A DNA stretch of 52,707 nt from JBARDN01 sp050736695 (GCA_050736695.1 JBOHWH010000195.1:1-52707), one strand, 5' to 3'; counted from the first letter of the stretch, positions 35,370 to 44,557 are shown. Translations and numbers: made by a program. Notes: a model not told the origin generated them from the sequence alone.

Positions 35370-36776
35370 TCAGGAATCGCGAAAGGCTTGCGGATACAGA
35401 TGGCGCCACGGCCGTGCCGCTTCGTACTGCGCCGCGAGCGCGATCAAATCGAACTCGCCGGCGGGACGGCCGACGATTTGGAACCCTATCGGCAAACCCT
35501 CGCGCGAAAAACCGCCGGGCAGCGTGATCGCGGGTTGACCGGTCGCGTTGGCCGGATACTCGAACGCGATCCAGGTCCGCAGCTCGTCGAGATAGTGTTC
35601 GGGCCGCGAGGGAAAGACGCCGTTGCGCATCGGCGGCATCGTCATCGTCGGCGTCAGCAGCCCGTCATATGGATCGAGAGCCTGCACAATCGCGCGGGCC
35701 GTGTTGTGCATCACCGCGACCAGGTTCACATATTCGGCTGCGGACAACTTTTTTCCGTGGTGATACATCTCGCGAACCACCGGATCGACGGCGTCGAGAT
35801 CCGCGATCGGAATCGCCGCGATTCCGACGCAGATAAGCGAACGCGCGCAGTCCAGCAGCATCGCGCCCGGATCCAGCGCGACCGGCTCGAGGCGATGCCC
35901 CAACTCGCGCATCGCGTCGCATGCGCTATCAAAGGAGGCCGCGACATCTGGATTGACGGGGCCGAGTTTGGTCTCGGCGATCATGGCGAGCCTAAGCTCG
36001 CGCACCGGCGCGCGCGGAGCCTCGGCGAATGGACGCGGCGGCGGCGCGGCCCAGTAAGGATCGCCAACCGCCGGACCCGCGAGCACGTCGAGCATCAGCG
36101 CCGCGTCGCGCACCGTGCGTGCGATTGGGCCGCGAGTAGCAAAACCGCCCCAAGCCTCGCCACGATGCGGCGCGTAAGTGAGGCGTCCGCGCGAGGGCTT
36201 GATTCCAACAACGCCGCAGTTTGATCCGGGCCCGCGAATCGAGCCGCCGCCATCGCTGCCTTCGGCCAGGGGACCAAGCCCCGCGGCAACCTGCGCGGCT
36301 GCGCCGCCGCTGGATCCACCGGCGTTGTATTCCGCGTTCCATGGATTGTGCGCGATACCGCACAATCCGCCTTCAGTCGTGGGCCTTCCGCCGAACTCGG
36401 GCGTGGAGGTCTTGCCGAGCAGGATTCCGCCCGCGGCGCGCAACCGCGCCGCGATCGCGGCGTCCTCAGGCGGAATCGAATTGGCAAAATTCTTCGAGCC
36501 CAACGTGGTTCGAAATTCCCGGGTGGGTGTCAGATCCTTCAGCGAATATGGAATACCGAAAAGCGGCAAATCGCGAGCGCTGCCACGCTCGGCTTCGATT
36601 CGAGCGGCGTCTGCGAGCGCGCGCTCGGCGGTGACGGCCATGTATGCGCCGAGCGCCGGATTCAGCCGCGCAATTCGGGCGAGGAATAACTCGGCGACCT
36701 CGCGCGGGCGTAGCTCGCCCTTGCAAACCAGATCGCGCAGTTCGCAAGCCTCGATAAACGGGTCGAGCGAAAGCAT
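35370..36776 (-). CDS. Amidase signature-family hydrolase
   Basis: Hydrolyses an amide bond. The Ser-cisSer-Lys triad is visible: Lys in GIPYSLKDL (about residue 77), the GGSSGGAAAQV glycine-rich segment with the cis-Ser, and the nucleophile in GSDGGGSIRGPGSNCGVVG. 468 residues, usual length. It starts six bases after the SDR stop, so it is cotranscribed. Substrate specificity in this family cannot be read from sequence; the surrounding dehydrogenases and transporter point to degradation of an imported amide, lactam or ester. It lacks the partners expected of a GatA. Confidence 0.92.
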   Translation of the reverse strand: MLSLDPFIEACELRDLVCKGELRPREVAELFLARIARLNPALGAYMAVTAERALADAARIEAERGSARDLPLFGIPYSLKDLTPTREFRTTLGSKNFANSIPPEDAAIAARLRAAGGILLGKTSTPEFGGRPTTEGGLCGIAHNPWNAEYNAGGSSGGAAAQVAAGLGPLAEGSDGGGSIRGPGSNCGVVGIKPSRGRLTYAPHRGEAWGGFATRGPIARTVRDAALMLDVLAGPAVGDPYWAAPPPRPFAEAPRAPVRELRLAMIAETKLGPVNPDVAASFDSACDAMRELGHRLEPVALDPGAMLLDCARSLICVGIAAIPIADLDAVDPVVREMYHHGKKLSAAEYVNLVAVMHNTARAIVQALDPYDGLLTPTMTMPPMRNGVFPSRPEHYLDELRTWIAFEYPANATGQPAITLPGGFSREGLPIGFQIVGRPAGEFDLIALAAQYEAARPWRHLYPQAFRDS

Positions 36777-36782
36777 CGCGGG

Positions 36783-37544
36783 CTAGACCGCGGTCAATCC
36801 ACCGTCCACCGAAATCGATGCGCCGGTCACAAACGACGCCGCGTCACTTAGCAGCCAGGCGACCGCCTCGCCGATTTCTTCGGCGCGCGCCTTGCGCCCT
36901 ACCGGCTCGACTCGATCGAGAATGCCCGCGAGGCGAGGCTGCTCCGCGACCATGCCCGCGACCAGCGGTGTATCGACGACGCCGGGACATACGTCGTTGA
37001 TCCGGATCGTGGCGCGCGCATACTCGATCGCCGCGCATTTCGTAAGACCGACGACGCCGTGCTTGGCCGCCGTGTACGCGGGCATCGAATGCGACGCGAC
37101 CAAGCCGGCCGCCGACGCCGTATTGACGATCGCGCCGGGCGCCTTCTGCGCCAGGAACTGGCGAATCTCGGCCCGCATGCATAGCCATACGCCCTTCAGA
37201 TTCACCGCCATGATGCGATCCCATTCCTCTTCGCCGTAGTCGGCGGTCTTGCGCTGCGCACCGGCGATTCCCGCGTTATTGAACGCGCAATCGAGCCGCC
37301 CGAACTTTTTCACCGCGGCCGCCACCAGCGCATCCGCGTCGGCCGCGCGCGCAACGTCGCAGCGAATAAACTCGGCGTCAGCCTTTTTTTCTCGCAGCAT
37401 CCGCACCGTCTCGGCGCCGTCAGCTTCCGAGACGTCGCCGATAATTACGCGCGCGCCTTCGCGCGCCAAAATCAAGGCGGTCGCGCGGCCGATTCCAGAT
37501 CCGCCGCCGGTGATGATTGTGCTCTTGCCGGCCAATGAAGGCAT
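36783..37544 (-). CDS. Short-chain dehydrogenase/reductase
   Basis: Classical SDR of 253 residues. Cofactor motif TGGGSGIGRA (about residues 12-21), NNAG, catalytic Ser in VNTASAAGL, Tyr-x-x-x-Lys in PAYTAAKHGV, and PGVVDTPL near the C-terminus. The Asp in VIIGDVS after the second strand favours NAD over NADP. It oxidises a secondary alcohol or reduces a ketone. It lies 34 bases after the zinc dehydrogenase and six before the amidase in the same minus-strand operon. Confidence 0.93.
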   Translation of the reverse strand: MPSLAGKSTIITGGGSGIGRATALILAREGARVIIGDVSEADGAETVRMLREKKADAEFIRCDVARAADADALVAAAVKKFGRLDCAFNNAGIAGAQRKTADYGEEEWDRIMAVNLKGVWLCMRAEIRQFLAQKAPGAIVNTASAAGLVASHSMPAYTAAKHGVVGLTKCAAIEYARATIRINDVCPGVVDTPLVAGMVAEQPRLAGILDRVEPVGRKARAEEIGEAVAWLLSDAASFVTGASISVDGGLTAV

Positions 37545-37578
37545 CGCGGCTTCTCCTCTTCGTCAACTACGGCTTGCG

Positions 37579-38664
37579 TCAGCTACGCCACGGCTCGACC
37601 AGGATCTTCGCGTGCTTCTCGGGCGAGCCAAGATCCTCGAATGCCTGCGCAACGCCTTCGACGCCTACCTTGCCGGTGATTAGCGGATCCGCGGTGGTCT
37701 TTCCTTGCGCAATATTGAACAGCGTCTCGCCAAATTCCTCGGGCGTGTAACCCAGCACGAACTGCACGTTCAGTTCCTTGCTGATGCCGAGCATCGGCTC
37801 GAACGAGTCGCGTTCCATGCACACGCCGACGACGACGATCCGCGCACCCGATTGCGCATTGGCCATGATCGATTCGATCACGCCCGGCACTCCAACGCAT
37901 TCGAAAATCACCGCGGGGCGCAGCGCCGGCCCCGGCATCCACGGTTGCAACACGGGGCCCTTGGACGGATCGCTGTAAGCCGCCACTTGTTTCCAGCTCT
38001 CGTATGCGGACTTTTCTTTCGGATCCACGACGACATCGGCGCCCATCTTGAGTGCGAGCTCGCGGCGGCGCGGCGAGAAATCCGCCGCGACAATCGGATG
38101 CTGCCCCTTGAGCTTCAATCCAGCGATAACCGCAAGACCGACCGGACCGCATCCTATAACCAGCGGTACGTCGTCCGGGGTCAGGCGCGCTTTCTGCACC
38201 GCGTGATATCCAACCGCCATCGGCTCCGTCAGCGCGGCGCGCTCAGTTGAAAGGCCGTTGGGAACTTCGAGCAGCAGCGCTTCTGTCAGGCGCATGAATT
38301 CGCCGTAGCCACCCGGATTCTCGTTCGAGTAGCCGACGGTCTCGACGCCGGTTGGGCGAATCAGAACCGGGAAGCAGCAGACTCGGGTGCCGGCCTTGAA
38401 GCGCTTCTGCGTTCCCGGGCCAAAATCTGCCACCTCGGCGCAGAACTCATGGCCCATCACGACGTCGCGCGTCAAATCCATCACGAACGCCGCGCCCGCG
38501 CGCTTCGAGCTCTCGACCAGCTTTTCGGCATGTTTCAGCGCGTGAAGATCCGATCCACAAATCCCACAGGCCAGAGTCTTGACGATCACCTCGCCGGGTC
38601 CGGCCTCCGGGACCGGAATATCGGCGACCACCAGCTTCTTGTTACGCATCACAGCGGCACGCAT
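37579..38664 (-). CDS. Zinc-dependent medium-chain dehydrogenase
   Basis: MDR-family alcohol or polyol dehydrogenase of 361 residues. Catalytic zinc ligands are Cys in ACGICGSDLHAL and His-Glu in MGHEF; the coenzyme-binding motif is VIGCGPVGLAVI. The four-cysteine structural zinc lobe is absent, as in several atypical members. ATG 38664 is chosen because AAGGAG lies nine bases upstream, rather than an earlier start at 38703. First gene of the operon with SDR, amidase and GPH transporter. A 22-base inverted repeat at 38769-38790 in its upstream region may be its operator. Substrate unknown. Confidence 0.9.
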   Translation of the reverse strand: MRAAVMRNKKLVVADIPVPEAGPGEVIVKTLACGICGSDLHALKHAEKLVESSKRAGAAFVMDLTRDVVMGHEFCAEVADFGPGTQKRFKAGTRVCCFPVLIRPTGVETVGYSNENPGGYGEFMRLTEALLLEVPNGLSTERAALTEPMAVGYHAVQKARLTPDDVPLVIGCGPVGLAVIAGLKLKGQHPIVAADFSPRRRELALKMGADVVVDPKEKSAYESWKQVAAYSDPSKGPVLQPWMPGPALRPAVIFECVGVPGVIESIMANAQSGARIVVVGVCMERDSFEPMLGISKELNVQFVLGYTPEEFGETLFNIAQGKTTADPLITGKVGVEGVAQAFEDLGSPEKHAKILVEPWRS

Positions 38665-38768
38665 TTCGAATATCTCCTTATGAAACTCGTCTGCGGCCCC
38701 CACTGTACCAAGGTTGCCCAGCCATTCGTCCAGCGGATCGAACTGGCCCGGACGAGGCTCGCGCTGAG

Positions 38769-38790
38769 CATTGTATTTGCATTAACAATG
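38769..38790. promoter_or_regulatory. Inverted repeat in the divergent intergenic region
   Basis: CATTGT-10 bases-ACAATG between the divergent zinc dehydrogenase and DUF1330 genes. The surrounding stretch is markedly AT-rich for this window, with TTGTAT and TAATAAT boxes, so it is probably a shared promoter/operator region. Confidence 0.4.
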
Positions 38791-38849
38791 TAATAATCGT
38801 TGGAGCGCGGAAAGACCCGCCTAAAAACCCGACGGAGCAACCACGCCAC

Positions 38850-39248
38850 ATGAGTTCAATCGTTCCAAATCCCGAAGCGTTTCAGGCTTTGATCGCCGAC
38901 CCTGACCAGGGTCCGATCGTGATGGTCAACCTGCTGAAGTTCAAAGCTACCGCCGACGGCGCGAGCGGCACCGGTGCCGACGCTTACCGCCGCTACGGCG
39001 ACGCTGCGCTCAAGCTGATCGAAGCGCGAGGGGGCAAGGTGCTATGGGCGGGCAGGCCGGCGCATCTGCTGGTCGGAGAGCCGAGCGACCAGTGGGACGC
39101 GGTCGCGATTGTTCAGTACCCAAGCCCGCGCGCGTTTATCGATATGGTCACCAGCGCCGAGTACGAAAAAATTCATCGGCATCGCGAGGCGGGGCTTGAA
39201 CGCACCGCGCTCCTCGCGTGCCGCACGCTAACCGACGTGATGCGCTGA
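38850..39248 (+). CDS. DUF1330-family protein
   Basis: 132-residue ferredoxin-like-fold protein of the DUF1330 group. It shows the typical GPIVMVNLLKFK, then DAYRRYGDAA, GGKVLWAGRPA, and WDAVAIVQYPSPRAFIDMV. No catalytic residues are established for the family. ATG 38850 has GGAG about 12 bases upstream. It precedes the sulfatase by 19 bases and is probably cotranscribed with it. Confidence 0.85.
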   Translation: MSSIVPNPEAFQALIADPDQGPIVMVNLLKFKATADGASGTGADAYRRYGDAALKLIEARGGKVLWAGRPAHLLVGEPSDQWDAVAIVQYPSPRAFIDMVTSAEYEKIHRHREAGLERTALLACRTLTDVMR

Positions 39249-39267
39249 CCTGACTGGAGTAACCGCG

Positions 39268-40845
39268 ATGGGCCGAAAGATTCTCTTCATCACTACCGAT
39301 CAGCAACGCTACGACTCGCTCGGCTGCAATGGCGGAAAGATCGCGCGCACTCCCGCGGCCGACGCACTCGCGGCGCACGGAATCAATTACCGCCGCGCGC
39401 ATAATCAGAACACCGTCTGCACGCCCGCGCGCTCGACGATGATCACCGGGCAATACGTGCGTACCCACGGCGTGCTTTCGAACGGCGTACCACTGCCTGC
39501 CGACGCTCCGAGCGTCGCGCAATGGCTGCATGAGAAGGCGGGATACCGCACGGCGCTTATCGGCAAGGCGCATTTCGAGCCGATGTTCGATCCGGGTCGT
39601 CGATGGTTCGAAAACAACATGGCCGAAGAAGGGAAGTTCGGACCGTATCGCGGCTTTGAGCATATGGAGCTTGCGATGCACGGGCCGATGGGGCGGTGGC
39701 ACTATACGAAATGGCTGCGCGACAACTTTCCCGATGAGGTTGGCGGGTTCCTCACGATGCTGACCTCAAAAGGCGGCGGCGACACCGGCGCTCCGGAAGT
39801 CGCGTACAATCCGGTGCCACGCGGTCATTACCACACTGACTGGATCGCCGATCGCACGGTCGCTTATATCGACCAGCTCGGGCAAAACGAAGACTGGTTC
39901 ATCTGGATGAGCTTTCCCGATCCGCATCATCCGTGGGATCCGCCCGCCAGCGAGGCGCGTCGCATCAACTGGCGCGACCTCGATCTGCCGCCGGGACATC
40001 CGGGCTCGCGCGAAAAGATCGAAAAAATTTTAGCCCTGAAACCGCGCCACTGGCTGGATTGGTATCAGGGCCGCTTCGGCAATAATGAGGGCGGTGCGAT
40101 GACTTTCGTGCCATGCGCGATGACGCACGATCAGGTGCGCGAAATCAGCGCGCTCATTCACGTCAAAAACGAATTGATCGATGAAGCATGCGCGCGCGTG
40201 ATCAATCGAATCACTGAGCGCGGATGGGAACGCGATACCGACATCTTCTTCACCACCGATCACGGCGAGCTGCAGGGTGACTTCGGCCTGATGTTCAAAG
40301 GTCCGTATCATGTGGACGCGCTCATGCGCGTGCCGCTCATCTGGCGGCCGGCGCCATCGGCCGCAGTCGCACCGGCGGAAGTCACCGAGCCCGTAGGTCA
40401 TCTCGACCTCGCGCCGACGTTCTGCGAAATCGCGGGAGTGCCGCGAGCAGCCTGGATGCAGGGTGCCGCGTTGCCGACTCGTCCAGGATCGGGGCGCCAG
40501 CGCGTCATCACCGAATGGGACAGCCAATTCGCGCAAATCGGGATGCATCTGCGATCGATCTATCGTGCCGGATGGATGCTAACCGCGTACGAGAAATCGA
40601 CCCGCGACACCGGCTTCAACCTCGCACTGCTGTACCAGGCGTTGCGCGTTCAAACGCCCCTTCCGGATATCCGCTATGACGGAACCGAGGGCGAGTTGTA
40701 CAACGTCAACGACGATCCTCTTCAGTGGCGAAATCTGTGGAAGGACGCCGGCTACCGAAAAATCAAATCGGATCTTTTGGCCGACCTGTACGACAATCTT
40801 CCGCTCGCGCGAACTCCCGCGCTGACGGTAGACGCGCCCGCGTAA
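39268..40845 (+). CDS. Sulfatase (formylglycine-dependent type I)
   Basis: Hydrolyses a sulfate or phosphonate ester. The modification motif CTPAR at residues 51-55 fits Cys-x-Pro-x-Arg, in which Cys is converted to formylglycine. Metal ligands are in ITTDQQRYD (Asp 11) at the N-terminus and TTDHGELQGDFG in the C-terminal half; LIGKAHFEP adds the conserved Lys and His. 525 residues, without a signal peptide, so it is likely cytoplasmic. No formylglycine-generating enzyme is in the window, so it must be encoded elsewhere. Neighbours suggest a small ester-degrading cluster; the substrate is unknown. Confidence 0.92.
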   Translation: MGRKILFITTDQQRYDSLGCNGGKIARTPAADALAAHGINYRRAHNQNTVCTPARSTMITGQYVRTHGVLSNGVPLPADAPSVAQWLHEKAGYRTALIGKAHFEPMFDPGRRWFENNMAEEGKFGPYRGFEHMELAMHGPMGRWHYTKWLRDNFPDEVGGFLTMLTSKGGGDTGAPEVAYNPVPRGHYHTDWIADRTVAYIDQLGQNEDWFIWMSFPDPHHPWDPPASEARRINWRDLDLPPGHPGSREKIEKILALKPRHWLDWYQGRFGNNEGGAMTFVPCAMTHDQVREISALIHVKNELIDEACARVINRITERGWERDTDIFFTTDHGELQGDFGLMFKGPYHVDALMRVPLIWRPAPSAAVAPAEVTEPVGHLDLAPTFCEIAGVPRAAWMQGAALPTRPGSGRQRVITEWDSQFAQIGMHLRSIYRAGWMLTAYEKSTRDTGFNLALLYQALRVQTPLPDIRYDGTEGELYNVNDDPLQWRNLWKDAGYRKIKSDLLADLYDNLPLARTPALTVDAPA

Positions 40846-40908
40846 AGCCAGGTGCACCCGTTCGCGGAGGTCTTGCCTCAGTTAACTAAGTCCATTAAGC
40901 CATCGGCT

Positions 40909-41850
40909 ATGATGATTAGGCAGATGGCTTTGTCGTGGAAGCTGATTGTCCCGATGCTGATGGTCTCCGTGATCGTCGCAAGCTCCAGTGTCGTAGCCAA
41001 CGCCGCCGATATCTCCATGCCGAACTCGGTGCATCACGCTGCCCAGATGCTCAGCGTTCCGGGCGGCTCGATCGCGTTCGATGACACCGGAGGCGGCGGA
41101 CCCCTGATTATCTGCGTGCCCGGATTGGGCGACGTGCGCGAGCAATATCGCTTCCTGACTCCGCTCCTGATCCGCGCTCGATTCCGCGTGGTCACAATGG
41201 ATTTGCGCGGGATGGGCGACTCGAGCGTCAATTGGCCCGACTACTCGCCCGTCGCGGTCGGCGGGGACATCGTGGCGATGGTGCGTCATCTGGGCGCACA
41301 GCGAGCGTTCGTCGCGGGCAATTCATATGCGGGAGGAGCGGCGGTCTGGGCGGCGACGGAGATTCCCGATCAAATTGCGGGAATCATTCTGATCGATCCA
41401 TTCGTGCGGGAGCATCACATATCGATTTTCACGCGCCTGGAACTGAATTTTGCGCTTCATCGGCCGTGGGGCCCTGCGATCTGGGCGAGCTATTATCGCT
41501 CACTCTACAAAATGGATCCGCCGGCAGATCTTGATGATTACATCGCGGCTCTCAAGGCCAACCTCAAACAGAAGGGACGCTTCGAAGCCCTGAAGGCGAT
41601 GGCCTGGTCACCGCAGACCGCGTGCGAGGCGCGCATTGCGCAGCTCAAAACGCCAACCCTGGTCATCATGGGGGAAGCCGATCCGGATTTCGTGGTGCCC
41701 GCCGCTGAGGCCGATTGGCTCGGAACCAATCTCCACGCACAGGTACTGATGGTTCCGAACGTCGGGCATTATCCGCACGTGGAGAAGCCCGGGGTTGTCG
41801 CGCAGGCGATAATCGCGTTCGCCAAGGAGCACTCGTCAGGTGCGCACTAA
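40909..41850 (+). CDS. Exported alpha/beta hydrolase
   Basis: Alpha/beta hydrolase with an N-terminal signal sequence (ALSWKLIVPMLMVSVIVASS, cleavage likely after VANA-A). Nucleophile elbow is AGNSYAGGAA; acid in IMGEADPDFV; His in NVGHYPHVE. ATG 40909 is chosen to fit the signal peptide; ATG 40924 or an upstream GTG at 40852 are possible and no clear ribosome-binding site decides. It starts about 60 bases after the sulfatase and overlaps the TetR gene by 11 bases. The substrate is unknown. Confidence 0.83.
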   Translation: MMIRQMALSWKLIVPMLMVSVIVASSSVVANAADISMPNSVHHAAQMLSVPGGSIAFDDTGGGGPLIICVPGLGDVREQYRFLTPLLIRARFRVVTMDLRGMGDSSVNWPDYSPVAVGGDIVAMVRHLGAQRAFVAGNSYAGGAAVWAATEIPDQIAGIILIDPFVREHHISIFTRLELNFALHRPWGPAIWASYYRSLYKMDPPADLDDYIAALKANLKQKGRFEALKAMAWSPQTACEARIAQLKTPTLVIMGEADPDFVVPAAEADWLGTNLHAQVLMVPNVGHYPHVEKPGVVAQAIIAFAKEHSSGAH

Positions 41851-42457
41851 ACCCGGGTTGACCGCCGGCAAGGTGGTTGCCGCCGCGGCGGAATTGGCCG
41901 ACCGCGACGGCTCAGGCACGCTCACTCTGGCCGCGGTCGCGGCCAAGTTGCGGGTCAAGCCTCCGTCGCTCTTCAACCACGTGAGCGGAATGACGGCGCT
42001 GCGGCGCGAACTCCGCGTGCTGGCGCTCAGAGAACTCGGCGACGCGATGTCGGCCGCGGCAATCGGCCGTTCGCGCGGTGACGCTATTCGCGCGCTTGGG
42101 CAAGCCTATCGCCAATTCGTCAGGCGGCGGCCCGGAATATATGCAGAGACGGTCCGCTCGGACCACGAAGACAATCCAGAGGATTCTGAGGTCGGCGCGC
42201 TGGCCGCGCGGATCGTCGCGATCTGCGTCTCTGCGCTCACGGGATACGGGTTCAGTCCCCGCGATGAGATTCATGCGATCCGCGCGCTCAGAAGCCTTGC
42301 GCATGGCTTCGCGACGCTGGAGAGCGGGGCCGGCTTCGGGATTCCGCTCGCTTTGGACGAGAGCTACGACTGGATGCTCAAGACCTTCATTCGCGGGCTT
42401 GAGGCCGGCCGGGATCCGGCGTGCACGCGGCGGCAGGCGAAAGCTCGACAAGGTTAG
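41840..42457 (+). CDS. TetR-family regulator with WHG-type C-terminal domain
   Basis: N-terminal TetR helix-turn-helix: LTLAAVAAKLRVKPPSLFNH at about residues 28-47. The C-terminal part (YRQFVRRRPGIYAETV, then RALRSLAHGFATLESG) matches the WHG ligand-binding type. GTG start at 41840 overlaps the end of the upstream hydrolase, an unusually deep overlap (11 bases) that implies translational coupling. 205 residues. It lies between two hydrolase genes and probably regulates this cluster; no operator was identified. Confidence 0.88.
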   Translation: MRTKPGLTAGKVVAAAAELADRDGSGTLTLAAVAAKLRVKPPSLFNHVSGMTALRRELRVLALRELGDAMSAAAIGRSRGDAIRALGQAYRQFVRRRPGIYAETVRSDHEDNPEDSEVGALAARIVAICVSALTGYGFSPRDEIHAIRALRSLAHGFATLESGAGFGIPLALDESYDWMLKTFIRGLEAGRDPACTRRQAKARQG

Positions 42458-42503
42458 CGGCCTGCGGTTGGCATCGCGCGAGCGCGGCGCTAGATTCGCT
42501 GCC

Positions 42504-43304
42504 ATGCCTAGGCAACGAATCGGCGATATCGAAATCTACTACGAGATTCACGGCGATGGCCCCGAGACTCTGGTGATGATTCGAGGACTCGGTTCGAACC
42601 TGACCGCGTGGTACGAGCAGATTCCGGAATTCGCGCGCCACTTTCGCACCGTGGGTTTTGACAATCGCGGCGCCGGACGAACCGACAAGCCCGACGCGCC
42701 CTACTCGCTTCGCCAGATGGCGGACGAAACCGCAGGGCTGATGGACGCGCTGGGCATCCAGCGCGCGGCGCTGCTGGGAATTTCGATGGGCGGGATGATC
42801 GCGCAGGAATTCGCACTCGCGCATCAGTCGAAACTCTCGTGCCTCATCCTCGGATGCACCACCTTCGGCGGCGCCGAAGCGGTCCGTGCCGCGCCCGAAG
42901 TGATGGAAGCGCTGCTCGCGGGCGAGAAAGCAAACGCCGATCAGCGGCGCATCCAGCAGCGTTCGGCATTCACTGATAATGCGATCAACAATCGCCGCGA
43001 AATTATCGAAAAACACGAACGTATCCGAATGCAGTACCTCATTCCCCCGTTCGCCTATCAGCGGCAAATCGAAGCCGTCATGAAATATGACGTCAGCCAG
43101 CGGCTCGGCGAGATTCACGTGCCCACGATGGTGATGACGGGGCGCGACGATATTCTGGTCCCGCCCGAAAACTCGAAACTGATCGCGGCGCGAATTCCCG
43201 GTGCCAAACTCGTCGAGTTGCCGGGCGGCCATCTGTTCTTCACCGAGTACCCAGCCGAGTACAATGCGGCTGTGATAGAATTTGTAAAGGCGCATCCTAG
43301 GTGA
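42504..43304 (+). CDS. Alpha/beta hydrolase
   Basis: 266-residue alpha/beta hydrolase: oxyanion region MIRGLGSNLTAW, nucleophile elbow GISMGGMIAQ (Ser about residue 92), acid in MTGRDDILVPPE, His in LPGGHLFFTE. The frame is open upstream from 42078 inside the TetR gene, but homology begins at ATG 42504, 46 bases after the TetR stop. Related to esterases and enol-lactonases; substrate unknown. It overlaps the next gene by four bases (GTGA). Confidence 0.88.
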   Translation: MPRQRIGDIEIYYEIHGDGPETLVMIRGLGSNLTAWYEQIPEFARHFRTVGFDNRGAGRTDKPDAPYSLRQMADETAGLMDALGIQRAALLGISMGGMIAQEFALAHQSKLSCLILGCTTFGGAEAVRAAPEVMEALLAGEKANADQRRIQQRSAFTDNAINNRREIIEKHERIRMQYLIPPFAYQRQIEAVMKYDVSQRLGEIHVPTMVMTGRDDILVPPENSKLIAARIPGAKLVELPGGHLFFTEYPAEYNAAVIEFVKAHPR

Positions 43305-44461
43305 TCACCATCGCAAGGCGGATCGCCGCGGCGATTGTGCTCGTCGCGATCGCAATCACATCCGCATATGGCGCACCCGGTTTGCCGCTGAAAATTGCCG
43401 TTATCACGCGTCCGGCCGCCACGATGATGTTCGAAGGCGACGGCAGGCCGCACGTCGCGTACGAGCTTTACGTCGCGAACTTTAATGATAACGCCGTGCG
43501 TATCGACGCGCTCAAACTGTCGTCGCTCAAGAAATCCGACGCGGCGAATCCGCCGGACCAGACCTTCTCCGGCGATGAGTTGCGCAACATGTTCAGCACC
43601 ATCGCGGGTCACATGCTTACGCCGCAGGATCCGGTCCTCCAGCCCGGCACTGCCGGAGTCTTGTTTGTGTTTCTCAACCGCGATCCCGGTGCAAAACTTT
43701 TCAACACGGTTGAGGTCGAAGTGGACGGCAAGCCCGGCACACGCCAGGACGTCGCGCCCGCGATGCTCGAGATCAGCCATGCATCGCCGATCGTCATCTC
43801 TTCTCCGCTACGCGGAGATAACTGGTGGACGCCCAACGGACCCGCGAACAACTCGATCCATCGCCGCACGATTATCGCGCTCGGACCAACGATTGTGATT
43901 CCTGAGCGCTATGCGGTCGATTGGGTGAAGGTCGGTCCGGATGGCAATTCATTCCGCGGCGATCCGAAAGAGAATCGCAATTACTATTGCTACAGGTCGG
44001 AGATTCACGCAGTCGCCGGCGGACGGATCGTTTCCACCCTCGACGGGATTCCGGAGAACGTACCGAATTCACCGACGATGGCGGTGACGATCACGCTCGC
44101 GAATATCGCCGGAAATTCGGTAATCGAGGATCTCGGCGACGGGCGTTACGCGCTCTACGCACATATGATTCCCGGCACCGTCCGCGTGAAGCCGGGCGAT
44201 CGGGTCAAAGACGGACAGGTGCTCGGACTGCTCGGCAACTCAGGCAACTCGACCGAGCCCCATCTTCATTTTCAGATTTCCGACTCGCCGGAAGCCCTTG
44301 GTGGAGAAGGGCTGCCTTTCCTGCTGAACAAATTTATCCGGCGCGACTATCACATGGAAATGAAGGCCGAAAATCCGGTCAGCATGACGGTCGGCGCCGC
44401 GCACCAGATGATTAACCAGTCCTTTATGAACATGGACCTGGGCGATTTTGGCGCGAATTGA
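43301..44461 (+). CDS. Secreted M23-type (LytM) peptidase-domain protein
   Basis: N-terminal signal peptide (RRIAAAIVLVAIAITSAYGA), an immunoglobulin-like domain, then a LytM/M23 domain at about residues 195-345. GRYALYAHMIPGTV and STEPHLHFQIS carry the family's Tyr-x-His and His-x-His. The first zinc motif, normally His-x-x-x-Asp, reads RYAVD in PERYAVDWVKV, keeping Asp but losing His; a His-Arg-Arg lies about 20 residues earlier. It may be a variant active site or an inactive binding protein. GTG 43301 overlaps the hydrolase stop. 386 residues; presumably periplasmic and directed at peptidoglycan. Confidence 0.85.
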   Translation: MITIARRIAAAIVLVAIAITSAYGAPGLPLKIAVITRPAATMMFEGDGRPHVAYELYVANFNDNAVRIDALKLSSLKKSDAANPPDQTFSGDELRNMFSTIAGHMLTPQDPVLQPGTAGVLFVFLNRDPGAKLFNTVEVEVDGKPGTRQDVAPAMLEISHASPIVISSPLRGDNWWTPNGPANNSIHRRTIIALGPTIVIPERYAVDWVKVGPDGNSFRGDPKENRNYYCYRSEIHAVAGGRIVSTLDGIPENVPNSPTMAVTITLANIAGNSVIEDLGDGRYALYAHMIPGTVRVKPGDRVKDGQVLGLLGNSGNSTEPHLHFQISDSPEALGGEGLPFLLNKFIRRDYHMEMKAENPVSMTVGAAHQMINQSFMNMDLGDFGAN

Positions 44462-44557
44462 ATCCGCGATGGAACTTGAAGCTGGCCGCACGTGGAAGAG
44501 AGACGGCCGCTCGTGCGATGACCTCGCGCGCGGCAAATTTTGGCAAAGGAGAGCATC

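Noticed and set aside
35370..36776. GatA subunit of the amidotransferase
   Set aside because: No gatB or gatC nearby and the context is catabolic; kept as a general amidase.
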